Position numbers and translations under genes: made by a program. A stretch of DNA of 64,000 bases from contig NZ_FRAA01000001.1 of the NCBI RefSeq assembly GCF_900142205.1, forward strand, positions 650,803 to 714,802. Direction: 5' to 3'. This document shows positions 28,300 through 38,844 of the stretch, piece after piece. Within the stretch, counting starts at the first letter, position 1. Each line of letters opens with the position of its first letter. The notes under the pieces are model-generated. The model ran no database searches, was not told the origin of the DNA, and saw only the letters and a program-made list of their open reading frames with translations. The DNA comes from Reichenbachiella agariperforans (GTDB lineage Bacteria; Bacteroidota; Bacteroidia; Cytophagales; Cyclobacteriaceae).

Positions 28300-29679
28300 T
28301 TACTTATCCCAATACCGGTGTGCCCAAGCAATCCATGTACTCCAATTGGGCCCTGTGGAATGCCCTCCTGCATGTTGACGAAAGGCAATTTCACCGTTGA
28401 TCAACGGAAAGCCTAAAACTGGAAAATCATTTGTTCCCAATCCTTTTGCGCCAAGCAATTGATAAACTGGTTGAGCATGTACACCTGCCAAAAACATCCC
28501 TTTGGCATCAACCCATTGTCCTTCTATGAAGTGAGAGCCCGCACTGATAAAAACTGGTCTTGGAGCGCAAAGCGTGATCAATTCATGTGCATCTACTGGC
28601 AAGTCATCGATTGTTAGTGAACTTGCGTACTTGATGAAATTGCCACAAAACCAGTGATACTCACTCGAAGATGCTAAATTTTCTACCTGTTCGCCGAAAT
28701 TTCTTCGCATGATAGATGCTCCACCTTCCCCAGAAGACCCAATAAAACCCAATGAAATACGAGCATCAAATGCCATCGTGACTAAAGCTGCTTTTCCGTA
28801 CCTTGATGTTCCTTCTATGGCTATTTTTTTTTGATCCACATCAGCATCTTTCTCAAAATAGTCTAATGCGCGACTCGCTCCCCAAGCCCATGCTCTGAGC
28901 ACACCCCACTCCTCTGGTGCGCGAGCAGCACCTTTATTGACTAACCCTATGATGCCTGACTTTAGTCCAGCTCCATGATCAGCTTGAATACTAGATGGTA
29001 CCAGGATCGCATAACCCCATCCTTGTGACAAGAGTTGTTGCTTCCACAAGGGCTCATATGCGGACATGAAATAATTGGGTTCTGGTGCTCTCTTGCCAAA
29101 GGGCCAATTGATAAAACCAAACTCCATCACCACTGGCACTGGACCTGTTGCCTCCTTAGGCGTGCCCACTACCAATTCTATTTCAACTTTTATTTCGGGG
29201 AAGGCAGAATTGTCTACTATCCCAAGCATTGTTTTTTCTTGAACAGGAAATGATCCTACTATGGTATCTTTCACAGATTTGACCACCCAGTTGACTTTAG
29301 GCAAGGTCTCGGGTAGTCTCCCATATACTTCTGATTCAAAATCATTCACGATTTCGGATCGTCGCTTTGCCCACCAATCTTTCTGGTTTGTCACCTTCTT
29401 GCCATCAGAAAACATCAATGGGTTAGGTAAACTATAAGATCGTACGTTAGACTCATCAGTATTGGCTGCATTGGCAGCTAAAGGATCACCAGATGGGCCA
29501 GGTCTATTCTCGATCTCAATGGATAAAGACTTCTTCATCTCCTGAAAATCCAGATAAGAGTAACGATTGATACTGTCTCTGTCTGCTTGAGCAAACTGTG
29601 CTTGCACCGCATGAACACCTCCGCCAATTACGCAAAGTAACATTAGTAAAACCACTATTTGATTTTGTCTCCTGATCAT
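28300..29679 (-). CDS. CE15 4-O-methyl-glucuronoyl methylesterase (glucuronoyl esterase)
   Basis: A 459-residue exported alpha/beta-hydrolase with a signal peptide ending AVQAQ. Glucuronoyl esterases cut ester bonds between the glucuronic acid side groups of xylan and lignin alcohols. Catalytic Ser292 lies in EGTSRYGKAA, the CE15 GxSRxGK motif. An acidic residue follows in SSGEGG (Glu318), a substrate-contact tryptophan lies in EYHWFCGNF, and the catalytic histidine is in RQHAGGHS near 436-440. Full length for the family. The gene is positioned between the haloperoxidase fusion and a GH43 gene. Its presence suggests growth on lignified or glucuronoxylan plant material. Confidence 0.93.
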   Translation of the reverse strand: MIRRQNQIVVLLMLLCVIGGGVHAVQAQFAQADRDSINRYSYLDFQEMKKSLSIEIENRPGPSGDPLAANAANTDESNVRSYSLPNPLMFSDGKKVTNQKDWWAKRRSEIVNDFESEVYGRLPETLPKVNWVVKSVKDTIVGSFPVQEKTMLGIVDNSAFPEIKVEIELVVGTPKEATGPVPVVMEFGFINWPFGKRAPEPNYFMSAYEPLWKQQLLSQGWGYAILVPSSIQADHGAGLKSGIIGLVNKGAARAPEEWGVLRAWAWGASRALDYFEKDADVDQKKIAIEGTSRYGKAALVTMAFDARISLGFIGSSGEGGASIMRRNFGEQVENLASSSEYHWFCGNFIKYASSLTIDDLPVDAHELITLCAPRPVFISAGSHFIEGQWVDAKGMFLAGVHAQPVYQLLGAKGLGTNDFPVLGFPLINGEIAFRQHAGGHSTGPNWSTWIAWAHRYWDK

Positions 29680-29734
29680 ATTCTTATACAGTTAATCCTC
29701 TAATCTACTTTTATTCTATATAATATGTGATTTA

Positions 29735-31090
29735 CTATTTGCTAAACATCCAATAATCAAAAAACATAATATCACTAGATGCTTTTCCTTTGAATACAAA
29801 GTATAAATCATGCTTACCATTGACATCTTTGACATCCAAAGACCGCAATGCCCAACGGTCATCCCCTCCAGTCATTGGCACTTCTATCTCGCCAATCAGC
29901 TTTCCGTCTAGTGCATCGAGCCTTACTTCCATTGTCACCCCTCCATTGTGCGTAGTGCCCACCCGTACAGTGAAACGACCAGCTCCTTCCTTTCGGAAAT
30001 CTACATTTCTGACCTTGGTATAAGCCTCATTCTTTTTGGCGGTGATGAATACGCCTACTACATCATTTTCGTATGACTTCACCCCTTCAGACCAAGCGAT
30101 GGTTTCTGCTTCATTTTTCATGTAGGGATTGATCGTACTCAAGGCTTCTTCCACACCCTTGGTCATATCCATCTGAATGATGTCCCCGTTCTTCTTGAAT
30201 TTCATCTCTTCGACACAAACCGAACGGGTAAAGCCTCCTCCTCCCGGAAGTGCCCCATTGTGATAAAAAAAGTAGGTTTTTCCTTTGAAATCAATGACGG
30301 CCGGATGGTTGGTAAAAGCCGCTCCCTGAGTAGGCATCACCACTCCTTGATATTCCAACGGACCTGTAGGATTATTGCTCGTCGAATAGCCTATATGCTC
30401 TGAGATAGGACCTGCCGCAAAAATCAAATAATACAAATTTCCTCGCTTGTACATCCAAGGCCCTTCTTCGTAGGTTGTAGGTCTTCTCGGATCTTCTTTG
30501 CTGCGTTTCCCAAAGGATTCAATGGTATTCGGAAACTGAGCAATCTCACCTTCATATGAAATCATGTCTTCATTGAGCTTGACATAGTAGCACACTGGGT
30601 TACCCCAATAGAGATAGGCTTGGCCATCGTCATCGATAAAGACCGCAGGATCTATATCTGCCATTCTTTCTGAGATCATAGGTTTACCTAATGGGTCTCT
30701 GAAAGGTCCATAAGGACTATCTGCCACAGCTACCCCTATCCCATTCATACCGCTACGAGTCGTAATGGGTACATACATGTAAAACTTGCCATTCCGCTCA
30801 ATGGCCGCTGGTGCCCAGGCGTTCATCTTGGCCCAGTCGAATGCAGTATAGTCCAGCACTGCACCATGATCTGTCCAATTGACCATGTCCTCTGATGTGT
30901 ATAACCGCCAATCGTCCATGGTAAACCAGGTGGAGTTGTCCTCATCGTGACTGGTGTATAGATAGACTTTGCCATTATAGACCATGGGCGCAGGATCTGC
31001 GGTATAGTTGGTTTGGATGATGGGGTTTTGAGCCAATCCAATCACTGGCATTGAGAAGTAAAAAAATAAAACGAACCTATTCACTTTCAT
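29735..31090 (-). CDS. GH43 arabinoxylan-active glycosidase with C-terminal CBM6-like module
   Basis: A 451-residue exported protein, signal peptide ending IGLAQ. The five-bladed propeller (about 22-310) carries the GH43 triad: base Asp32 in YTADPAP, Asp147 in DIDPAVF, acid Glu209 in YEEGPWM. The remaining 130 residues, from [20 protein letters not shown] onward, form a CBM6-like beta-sandwich. The layout is that of Bacteroidota GH43 enzymes removing arabinose from xylan, but subfamily and linkage specificity cannot be fixed by eye. It shares architecture with the GH43 at 48211-49545, and the two look like paralogues. Confidence 0.92.
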   Translation of the reverse strand: MKVNRFVLFFYFSMPVIGLAQNPIIQTNYTADPAPMVYNGKVYLYTSHDEDNSTWFTMDDWRLYTSEDMVNWTDHGAVLDYTAFDWAKMNAWAPAAIERNGKFYMYVPITTRSGMNGIGVAVADSPYGPFRDPLGKPMISERMADIDPAVFIDDDGQAYLYWGNPVCYYVKLNEDMISYEGEIAQFPNTIESFGKRSKEDPRRPTTYEEGPWMYKRGNLYYLIFAAGPISEHIGYSTSNNPTGPLEYQGVVMPTQGAAFTNHPAVIDFKGKTYFFYHNGALPGGGGFTRSVCVEEMKFKKNGDIIQMDMTKGVEEALSTINPYMKNEAETIAWSEGVKSYENDVVGVFITAKKNEAYTKVRNVDFRKEGAGRFTVRVGTTHNGGVTMEVRLDALDGKLIGEIEVPMTGGDDRWALRSLDVKDVNGKHDLYFVFKGKASSDIMFFDYWMFSK

Positions 31091-31110
31091 AAGGTTTAAT
31101 TTGATTAAAA

Positions 31111-33045
31111 CTATTGGGTCAACACAAAACCGCCCTTGCTTTGCATGGTAATAGTGATCATACCATTTCGAGCGACTTTCACTTCCTTCAAGTAAGTTTT
31201 TCCATCCTCGTCATCCCCGTATAGTTTGACCATTTGGCCTGCCAACATAGGCACTTCCAGCTTTAGTTTCTTTTCGGATGATTCTGCATTTACCCCTGCT
31301 ACATACCATTTGCCTTTTGACTTTCTGGCCAGAACGCTGTACTTGCCCGGGTAGCCATCTACAAACACTGTAGCATCCCAGGTAGTTGGCAGTGCTCTCA
31401 TAAAGTCCAATTCGAAGGCTGGTACAGCCTCCAAATTGTTAGGCGTAAGAGCAAACATCTGCACGGGATTCTGGAACAATACGCTGGTTGCCAATTGGAA
31501 AGCATCGGTGGTCAATCTTTCCTGTCCTTCCTTATTTCCTTTGTTGAGGAAATCATTGAGCACGACACCCCCAAATTCCATACTCGCCACGGCATTACGC
31601 ATAAACGGATGCAAGGAGGCATAAAAGGCTTCCTTCTCCCTCACGTCCTGCACGAAGACCAGCATCTCTGAGGCCAGCACCGCTTCACTTCCTACAAAAT
31701 TGGGATACATCTTTTCCCAGCCACGTGGTAGTGTCGCACCATGGAAGACGATCATCAAACCATACTCATTGGCGTCAGACAGTATATCCTCATAGAGCCG
31801 CATCGTTTCTTGCTTGTCTCCTCCGAAGAAATCCACCTTCAATCCCTTCACTCCAGCTTCTTTGAGCCACTTCATCTCCTTCTTTCTGGCTATAGTGCTG
31901 TTCATCTTATTGAGTGGGGTCATGAAAGCATCATTGGCAGCTCCATTGGAATTGTACCAAAGAAAAACCCCTACACCTTTGGAATCGGCATAGTCGATCA
32001 ACTTCTCCATGCGCTCATAGCCGATGTTCTTGTCCCACCAAGCATCGATCAGGATGTATTCGAAATCCATCGCTGCTGCCAGATCGATATACTTCACCTG
32101 GTCTTCATAGTTCATGCTATTGTCCTGCCAGATGATCCAGCTCCAAGTACTTCGACCCATCTGATAACCCATCGAAGCTTCATACAAAGGCTCCACCACA
32201 TCATAAGGAATGGTCGTCTCTACAATCGGCTTTAGCGACTCCCCTACCGTAATAGTCCTCCATGGCGTGACACCCGGCAGGCCAATCTGTGCACCGCTAC
32301 TACCAAAACCGTTGTTCTGTTCTGGATTAGGATATTCCACGGTATATAGACCGTCGTGGTAAGCACTCAAATGTGAGGCACAATACTGGCTACTCACACC
32401 TGTCTCGGACACTAGCACCCAGCCTTCATCTCCTACCCTAAACAAGCCAGGGAATACATAACCTTCCCTAGCATTGGTTTGATCCATGGGCACATCCGTC
32501 TGATAGCCACTTTCGTAACTCGGCGAAGTACGGGCAAAACCAGCCATTGGTCCCATCATATAGGATAGAAATGCCGTGGTTTGAGATGGAAACTTAAAAC
32601 CCGTGGCTTCACTTTCTACTACCGTAACCACTGTTTTGTCCCAAGTGGGTAACTCATACCTAAAGGCGATATCATGGTTGCTGACCTGAAAAAGCACGGA
32701 CAGTTGCTTGCCCTCTGAATTGGCCATCATGTATTTTAGGATATTGGCCTCATAGTTGACCTCCGACTGCTTGATCGTCTCCAGGCTATAAGTCTGGCTC
32801 GCTTCACCCGTAGAAGCCCCCACAAAACTCATGTCTGATGTAAAATCACCTTCGTTGGTTGTCAAGCCTAATGGTGAAGCCTCCAACATAGAGCTACCAC
32901 CATAGTTAACAGAGTAGCTTGCTTGCCCCTTGTCAATAGAAACACTAACGGTCACGCGCCCATCTGGACTAGACACAGTTTGTTTCTGTTGAGCAAAAAG
33001 TGATGATGTAAAAATTAACAGTAGAATAGTAATTGCCAGTCTCAT
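31111..33045 (-). CDS. GH97 glycosidase, retaining type
   Basis: A 644-residue exported protein (signal peptide ending SLFAQ). An N-terminal beta-supersandwich is followed by a (beta/alpha)8 barrel from about 290 ([20 protein letters not shown]) and a C-terminal beta domain. [12 protein letters not shown] gives Asp405 at the position of the nucleophile in retaining GH97 enzymes, with Glu454 in VGSEAVL as likely acid/base. The inverting SusB-type glutamate arrangement is not seen, so alpha-galactosidase or a related activity is more likely than glucoamylase-like action. The substrate would be galactosyl or similar decorations on xylan. Preceded by a 283-base gap. Confidence 0.9.
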   Translation of the reverse strand: MRLAITILLLIFTSSLFAQQKQTVSSPDGRVTVSVSIDKGQASYSVNYGGSSMLEASPLGLTTNEGDFTSDMSFVGASTGEASQTYSLETIKQSEVNYEANILKYMMANSEGKQLSVLFQVSNHDIAFRYELPTWDKTVVTVVESEATGFKFPSQTTAFLSYMMGPMAGFARTSPSYESGYQTDVPMDQTNAREGYVFPGLFRVGDEGWVLVSETGVSSQYCASHLSAYHDGLYTVEYPNPEQNNGFGSSGAQIGLPGVTPWRTITVGESLKPIVETTIPYDVVEPLYEASMGYQMGRSTWSWIIWQDNSMNYEDQVKYIDLAAAMDFEYILIDAWWDKNIGYERMEKLIDYADSKGVGVFLWYNSNGAANDAFMTPLNKMNSTIARKKEMKWLKEAGVKGLKVDFFGGDKQETMRLYEDILSDANEYGLMIVFHGATLPRGWEKMYPNFVGSEAVLASEMLVFVQDVREKEAFYASLHPFMRNAVASMEFGGVVLNDFLNKGNKEGQERLTTDAFQLATSVLFQNPVQMFALTPNNLEAVPAFELDFMRALPTTWDATVFVDGYPGKYSVLARKSKGKWYVAGVNAESSEKKLKLEVPMLAGQMVKLYGDDEDGKTYLKEVKVARNGMITITMQSKGGFVLTQ

Positions 33046-33328
33046 TATATGTGTTTGATATGATGTTTGTCGAAATTTTATTTCTTCATAAATGCGTGAC
33101 TAACAGTTGAATCAGGAAGATGTGTAGAAAACATCCTTTTCATACAGATTCAATTTGAATATTAATAGTGTCACACCATACAGATAAAGACCAATAATTA
33201 GTTTTTTATCCCATTATGTGAAGCATTAATCCCCATCCTCCCAATACAGATTACTGTCATGATCCAATTTTAAAGGAGGAAGGAGACTAGCTAAAACAAG
33301 AGGCTAGACTTATACTTTGAGGTCTAGA
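33046..33328. other. Intergenic gap inside the xylan locus
   Basis: A 283-base AT-rich gap, among the largest in the enzyme array. Near its right end two imperfect direct copies of GAGGCTAGACT/GAGGTCTAGACT lie at about 33300-33330, just after the stop of the neighbouring esterase gene. No gene was seen; the gap could hold a secondary promoter for the GH97-and-onward part of the locus. Confidence 0.4.
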
Positions 33329-34255
33329 CTAAATAAACTCGTTCACTGTCAACCAATGGATAAAAGCATCGAACCATTTGTTACTGGTGCGATCTGGATT
33401 CCCCAGCCCAAAACCATGACCACCGTTCTGATACAGATGAAACTCAACAGGTATGCCTGCATCGTACCAAGATTTGACAACCCCAAACTGCCCCCTAAAC
33501 AAAAAATCGTCTGTGGCAATGGCGTTGAACATTGGCGGTGCATTTTCTGGTACTTCTACCTCACCCATTCCTCCATAGATAGGGCCAATGAACGCCAGCT
33601 TCATTGTTTTAGAATTCAAAGTAGAGTGCATAGTCAATCCTGCTCCGGCAGAGAAACCGATCATACCAATTCGATCAGTATTCACTCCCCATTCCTCGGC
33701 TCTATCCACTATCATAGCATAAGCAGCCTCCGCATCTTCCAGCTGATCAGAAAGGTCGCGACGAGGCAGTTCTGAAGCGGTTTCTTTAGAATCATCGGTC
33801 ATTGGACCTCTCGGACGGTTCATCCATGCGGTGAAGTCCTCTAACTTGTCAGGCGTAGGGTGCAATCTGTATTTCAATACAAACGCAGCAATCCCCTGAT
33901 CAGCCAATGCTTGAGCTACCTCCCAGCCTTCATTGCCTAACGACAACCAACGAAAGCCACCCCCTGGTGTCACGATTACCGCTGTCCCATTGGCCTTGTC
34001 GGGATCGGGCAAGAAAGGCGTGAGTGTAGCTTTGGTAATGTTTCGGGCCATTGGGTCGCCCCACTGCTTAAACCAAGTCTCTGATGCAGGTTGGTCTTCC
34101 ACACCTCCAGTGTTCAGTGGTATGGCATTGGAGTCTTTAGGTGCATCCAGAGGGTAAATCGTTCCATCCTGAGCTCCTACAAAAAAAGGAATTAATAGTG
34201 ATAGGCTCAAGAACAATGTCCTGAGCAAGTAATTAGTCAATCTGTTCATAATCAT
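33329..34255 (-). CDS. Alpha/beta-hydrolase esterase, probable acetyl xylan esterase
   Basis: A 308-residue exported alpha/beta-hydrolase, signal peptide ending FVGAQ. VTPGGGFRWLSL near 95-106 is the oxyanion loop of BD-FAE/Axe-like esterases, Ser202 in IGFSAGAG is the nucleophile, the acid lies in AIATDDFL, and the histidine in NGGHGFGLG near 281. Proteins of this type in xylan loci usually deacetylate xylan or xylo-oligosaccharides. Feruloyl esterase activity is an alternative. It lies between the two GH97 genes. Confidence 0.85.
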   Translation of the reverse strand: MIMNRLTNYLLRTLFLSLSLLIPFFVGAQDGTIYPLDAPKDSNAIPLNTGGVEDQPASETWFKQWGDPMARNITKATLTPFLPDPDKANGTAVIVTPGGGFRWLSLGNEGWEVAQALADQGIAAFVLKYRLHPTPDKLEDFTAWMNRPRGPMTDDSKETASELPRRDLSDQLEDAEAAYAMIVDRAEEWGVNTDRIGMIGFSAGAGLTMHSTLNSKTMKLAFIGPIYGGMGEVEVPENAPPMFNAIATDDFLFRGQFGVVKSWYDAGIPVEFHLYQNGGHGFGLGNPDRTSNKWFDAFIHWLTVNEFI

Positions 34256-34301
34256 TAAGTTTTAAAAAGTGGATAATATTTTAATAAGCTGTCTCTTTCA
34301 A

Positions 34302-36230
34302 TTAATCAATGACCGGAATCAAAGAAACCACAAAACCTCCCCTCCTTAGCATCTTGATATCAAGTGAATCTGAACGGTCCACTACCAAATATTTAGTCGA
34401 AAGCTTTTTGTCATGTACGCCATCCGCGATCAAAGTCAATTTGTATTGGGTATCTGCGGCAAGGAAGTCTAGGGACAATGTCTGTTTCTTGGATTTATCC
34501 TCTCCATTGATTCCACCGATGTACCAGTTTTCTTCTTTTTTCCGAGCGATTGTTACATCTCTCCCAGGAAATCCATCTAGCAGCTTGGTTTCATCCCATG
34601 CCACGGGCAGATCACTAAGAAAATCCTTAGCCTCAAAAGGTAAAGATTGATAACCATCCGGTCTGTCTGCCAGATGCTGAAAGGCCGACTCAAACAATAC
34701 TCCTAGTGCCTGCTCATGTCCATAGGAGGTAATGTGGGGATGCTGCGAGTTGGTAAAAGTGACGGGCGTGTAATCCATCGAGCCTACCACATTTCTGGTG
34801 AATGGAAGAATGGTATTATGAACAGGTGCTTCATAGGTGAAATCGGGAACATTATTGTACCATTCAGCTCCTCTCACCCCTTCGTAAGTCATCAGGTGAG
34901 GATAAGTTCTCTGCCAACCTCTTGGTACCAGACAGCCATGAAAGTACACCATGATTTCATACTCTGCGGCATCTTCAATAATATCCAGATAATAGTTGAT
35001 CATGTCTTGTTTCTCACTTTCGAAGAAGTCAACTTTCACCCCTACTATCCCTTTCTCCTTCAATTTCTTGAATTCTGCTACCCGGTTTTCATGCGTAAGC
35101 ATACGATCTTTTGGTGTAGCTGCTACCCAGGTATGATCCCCGCCAGAGTTGTACCAGATCAGTGGTTTCACTCCCTTGGAATGAATATACTCCAGTGCAT
35201 CATCCAGATCACCGCCGTTAATCATGGCATCCCACTCCCAGTCGAGCAAGGTGTAGGGCCAACCCATCTGGGCTGCCAAATCTGCAAATTCGGTTACTAC
35301 TTGATAATCTTTGGTTCCATGGTTATTTGACCAATAGTTCCAGGAGACAAGACCTGGCTTGATCCAGTCTGTATTCTCTAATTTATTGGGTTCAGATACG
35401 TCTTCCACCAAGGTTGATTCCACAATATCTGCCAGACTCCCGATGATGATCACTCTCCACGGCGAATGCCAGGATTCGGATATGACTGGTTCAGGTTGGC
35501 CTTGTCCCCTGCCGTTCCAATCATCAGGAAAGGAGAGTTTGTATTCGTTTTTGTTTTGATAATTGGTCAGTTTAGTCCCGCAATAATCCCGACCCAAATC
35601 GGCTTCATGCAGCAAATAAAAACAAGCACTATCGGGAGATTGAAACAGTGCCGGATAAGCCCAGTCCTGCTGCTCCTCTGAGGCGACAGTACTGCGATAA
35701 TAACCTTCATTGGCAGGATTGAATTTTTGAAGCCACCTTCTCGTACTATCAGGAATCGTGTAGGCAGTCATTTCTTCCTTCACGGTAAGGTCTCCGTCAA
35801 TTTCAGGGATCACATACCGAAAGGTTATACCATCATTATAGGCCCTGATGACCACATTCAATGGAGACTTATCTGGGAGCTGAAATTGAACCGTCACTTC
35901 TTTCGCTACATTCTGGCGATGGGCCTTTTTTCCATGGAGCATTTTGTAATCATCCCTCACTTCCCGAACCTTGCCCGATTTAACCCAACGAAGGCCTTTT
36001 GAGAAATCAGTTTTATCTGTAATCAAGCCTAAATCAATTCTTGGTAGAATTTCCGTTCTAGCCCCAGCGGTCATGTGCTCCACACGCAAAAACCATCGTC
36101 CCTGATCCTCCAAATCTTTCCAAAGACCAACCGTATTTTTCTGGTTGGGAGATTTAAGTTCTAGTCGCTGTGAACGCACATTAGCTACTATGATAGACGA
36201 AATGAAAAAGACTAAGACAATTCTTTTCAT
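34302..36230 (-). CDS. GH97 glycosidase, retaining type (second copy)
   Basis: A 642-residue exported protein, signal peptide ending VRSQ. It has the same three-domain layout as the GH97 at 31111-33045 but is only distantly similar in detail. GVKVDFFESEKQD supplies Asp401 as probable nucleophile, with an acid/base candidate in MTYEGVRGAEW. WNYWSNNHGTKDYQ and LLDWEWDA mark the barrel start. The start codon overlaps the GH9 stop by four bases, implying translational coupling. It probably acts on alpha-linked galactosyl or another alpha-glycosyl side group. Two diverged GH97 enzymes so close together suggest different linkages. Confidence 0.9.
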   Translation of the reverse strand: MKRIVLVFFISSIIVANVRSQRLELKSPNQKNTVGLWKDLEDQGRWFLRVEHMTAGARTEILPRIDLGLITDKTDFSKGLRWVKSGKVREVRDDYKMLHGKKAHRQNVAKEVTVQFQLPDKSPLNVVIRAYNDGITFRYVIPEIDGDLTVKEEMTAYTIPDSTRRWLQKFNPANEGYYRSTVASEEQQDWAYPALFQSPDSACFYLLHEADLGRDYCGTKLTNYQNKNEYKLSFPDDWNGRGQGQPEPVISESWHSPWRVIIIGSLADIVESTLVEDVSEPNKLENTDWIKPGLVSWNYWSNNHGTKDYQVVTEFADLAAQMGWPYTLLDWEWDAMINGGDLDDALEYIHSKGVKPLIWYNSGGDHTWVAATPKDRMLTHENRVAEFKKLKEKGIVGVKVDFFESEKQDMINYYLDIIEDAAEYEIMVYFHGCLVPRGWQRTYPHLMTYEGVRGAEWYNNVPDFTYEAPVHNTILPFTRNVVGSMDYTPVTFTNSQHPHITSYGHEQALGVLFESAFQHLADRPDGYQSLPFEAKDFLSDLPVAWDETKLLDGFPGRDVTIARKKEENWYIGGINGEDKSKKQTLSLDFLAADTQYKLTLIADGVHDKKLSTKYLVVDRSDSLDIKMLRRGGFVVSLIPVID

Positions 36231-38803
36231 TTGTTCTTGAGATTACTCTTCGCCAATTCTTCTGCTGCATTGGCGAGAAAAATGTACCAGGCACCCCCGT
36301 CGATGATACACTCATTTTCCCCCCAGAAAAACGGCCAATCGTCTTTATTTTCCAGATAATCCGGCTTTAGAAAAATAAGTCCAGGCACTACCCCTCCAGC
36401 TATAGTCGAGAAATCCGCTCTGTTGCTTCCATAGGCTACTTTCTTAGATTTGTTACCGACCGCATTTACGAATGACAAGTTGGAATATGGGTGACAACCA
36501 AAAATGTAATTCAGTCCGCTGTACACATCCTCTATATCCACAATGTCAGGATAGGATTTTAGAATTCGATAATTGGTAATAGACCAATTGATGGCAACCG
36601 AACTACCGCCCCATCCCCTCTTGGCAATCGGAACTCCATAGGGATTATCAGCATTTTCTTTGTCTGTATTTTCCTTATACTTCACCACATACCCTCGTAG
36701 CTTAGACTTATATGCTTCGTCCATATAGGGCAATGCCAGCAAAGCATAATCGATGTTGCGCTCCAAGGATTCATCCAAAACCTTCCAGATATTATCCAAA
36801 AAGCCCTTTTTATATTGTTCTTCTCCAGTCGTAAGGAAGAGCTGCATCATAGCAATCATATCGCTGCCCCGTCCCCATCTGGACATCACATGACCAGGTG
36901 CTTTTGCGTTTTCGTTGGCTTCTTCAAATAGACGCTTGGCGATATTGATACATTTATCTGCCAACTCATCATTGTAGCCTTTCAGTGCCCGACTCGCAGC
37001 TGCCAGTGCACCAGCCGCTCGGTAGTCCAGGAAAGAACTTCTGTTGGTGAATGCCCAACGATCATCCAGCGTACCACTCGACAAGCCATCAGATTCATAA
37101 GGCTTCAGTGATGGATTATAGGACAAATTATCCGTCTCGGTAGAGGCGTCTCCCAGGTGGTGGTATTGATGTAAATTGGGCACGACTATCCCTCTGACCG
37201 GATGGCCAATATTTTCTACCTGAGCGACAAGGTTCAACACACCATGTTCAATTTGCTGAAGGATATCCGGCTGCCCATCAGGTCGATGAATATCTACATA
37301 TTGTGTTTTTTGATCTATGTAGGTTTCATCTCTGTCTATGCCAAATGTCTCCCAAGATTCTACAAAACTGGCAATCACCAGCACATGTCTAAATGTCTGG
37401 ATATCATAATCACCAGCATCAAACCACCCTCCCACTGACATACCGGGGATACGCTCCAAAGGCTTGTACTTTGTATCTGTGGTAGCACCCTGTTCATAGC
37501 CATCAAAGTGTTTGTGATTGAGTGGTGCCTGTAGACAGTCGTCAGCAAATGGTTTTCCGTGCCAGGTACGATAGGCCTCATTTACTTCCATGTGATCCAT
37601 TTGAATAGGGAAAAACACGTCCATTGTAGGATGCCATACTTTAGAGTAAATATCATTGGCAATCTGAAAGGAATTTGTTTTGTAATCTCCGTATTGGATA
37701 TAATAAATACCTGTTTCTTGTATGGAGCTAAAGTCCAGTTGAGCATAATTGTATCTCAAATATTTCCCCCAAGGCTTCACATCAGCCTTCAGTTTCTCTA
37801 CGAACTCACCTTCTTCATTTAACTGAAAGATGGAGGCAGTTTTCAAGGGTTGATCGTTCTTGTCCAATTCTACAACAGCGACTTTCTCCTGACTAGGCAT
37901 ATAGCCCACCTGAGAGAAACCAATCACCGGCTCTCTTAGCCAATCAGTTATAGTGTTGGGCTCTACATACCAAGAAAGAACCTCCCCTGTTTTGTTGGCA
38001 GGAAGAATGCTTCGGACCACATACCATCCGTTTTGTCCCAAGTTGCGCCCGTCAAAAAGCATAATTTCATCTTCAGATTGAATTTTCACTCTGCGCTCTG
38101 GATTTTCAGGCGCGAGAATGAGATTTTTACCAGACTCTAAGGGTAGTGGTACGATGTATTCGTCCCTTCCACGATCGTCAAATGTATTGTGACCGGCAAA
38201 CTGGGGAATTTTTTGACTAGAAGATTTAGTGAGTGTGTTACTTGCCGGATACCTAGGAAAGATGCCAGGCTTTCCATCAATCAAATAGTTGCTCTCAAAA
38301 TAGGAAGAAGGTAAAAACTCCATATTAAATCCTGCCTTCCCTTCTAACTCTTTTGGCACAGGCTGATCCAAGACAACGGATATTACAAAGCCCTTTCCTT
38401 TTGGGGTCACTTTCAGTCTAGAATCGAAATCGTAAGCCTCATACCTGAGCTTAACCTCGATGGTCTTATTGGTCTTGTCCACTGTTCGGTTGATCATCTT
38501 TGGGATCAAGTCCCACTGCTCAGGTGTGTGATGCAGTCGAACCGCACCACCAGTAGCCGTTCTCACCTCATGGTGAATGAGTTCGATACCCGCCGTTTTC
38601 TCATCAAAAAACTCTCCATTGTACTCGTTAGAAAACACCAACACATTCAAACCTCTAGATTCAAAATAATCCGAGTCGTTTAGAATCAAGGTTTGTGCTG
38701 TTGTCACCTGTGCGAAAGCAAGAATGAATGAGGACATTAGGATCATCCGAGTCACTTTTACTCTTTTAATAAAAGGTGAGCATGCTGTCTTTAGTCTTTG
38801 CAT
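36227..38803 (-). CDS. GH9 glycoside hydrolase with N-terminal Ig-like domain
   Basis: An 858-residue exported protein. A basic leader precedes the hydrophobic segment, so ATG at 38746 (MILMSSFILAFAQ) is a possible alternative start. An N-terminal beta-rich extension covers about 40-290, a cellulase N-terminal Ig-like domain about 295-385 (VIGFSQVGYMPSQEKVAVVE), and a GH9 (alpha/alpha)6 barrel follows. GGWFDAGDYDIQT gives the catalytic base aspartates and GENECIIDGG near the C-terminus gives the proton donor Glu831. GH9 enzymes are mostly beta-1,4-glucanases or exo-glucosidases; in a xylan locus this one could act on mixed-linkage glucan, xyloglucan or a modified xylan. The substrate is not determined. 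Confidence 0.9.
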   Translation of the reverse strand: MQRLKTACSPFIKRVKVTRMILMSSFILAFAQVTTAQTLILNDSDYFESRGLNVLVFSNEYNGEFFDEKTAGIELIHHEVRTATGGAVRLHHTPEQWDLIPKMINRTVDKTNKTIEVKLRYEAYDFDSRLKVTPKGKGFVISVVLDQPVPKELEGKAGFNMEFLPSSYFESNYLIDGKPGIFPRYPASNTLTKSSSQKIPQFAGHNTFDDRGRDEYIVPLPLESGKNLILAPENPERRVKIQSEDEIMLFDGRNLGQNGWYVVRSILPANKTGEVLSWYVEPNTITDWLREPVIGFSQVGYMPSQEKVAVVELDKNDQPLKTASIFQLNEEGEFVEKLKADVKPWGKYLRYNYAQLDFSSIQETGIYYIQYGDYKTNSFQIANDIYSKVWHPTMDVFFPIQMDHMEVNEAYRTWHGKPFADDCLQAPLNHKHFDGYEQGATTDTKYKPLERIPGMSVGGWFDAGDYDIQTFRHVLVIASFVESWETFGIDRDETYIDQKTQYVDIHRPDGQPDILQQIEHGVLNLVAQVENIGHPVRGIVVPNLHQYHHLGDASTETDNLSYNPSLKPYESDGLSSGTLDDRWAFTNRSSFLDYRAAGALAAASRALKGYNDELADKCINIAKRLFEEANENAKAPGHVMSRWGRGSDMIAMMQLFLTTGEEQYKKGFLDNIWKVLDESLERNIDYALLALPYMDEAYKSKLRGYVVKYKENTDKENADNPYGVPIAKRGWGGSSVAINWSITNYRILKSYPDIVDIEDVYSGLNYIFGCHPYSNLSFVNAVGNKSKKVAYGSNRADFSTIAGGVVPGLIFLKPDYLENKDDWPFFWGENECIIDGGAWYIFLANAAEELAKSNLKNK

Positions 38804-38844
38804 ATACTTTTTGTTTATCTAGGTTTCTCTCTTGTAGCCATGGA

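Noticed and set aside
34716-35330. Open frame of 204 codons on the plus strand inside the second GH97 gene
   Set aside because: Antisense to the conserved catalytic barrel; no recognisable protein features.
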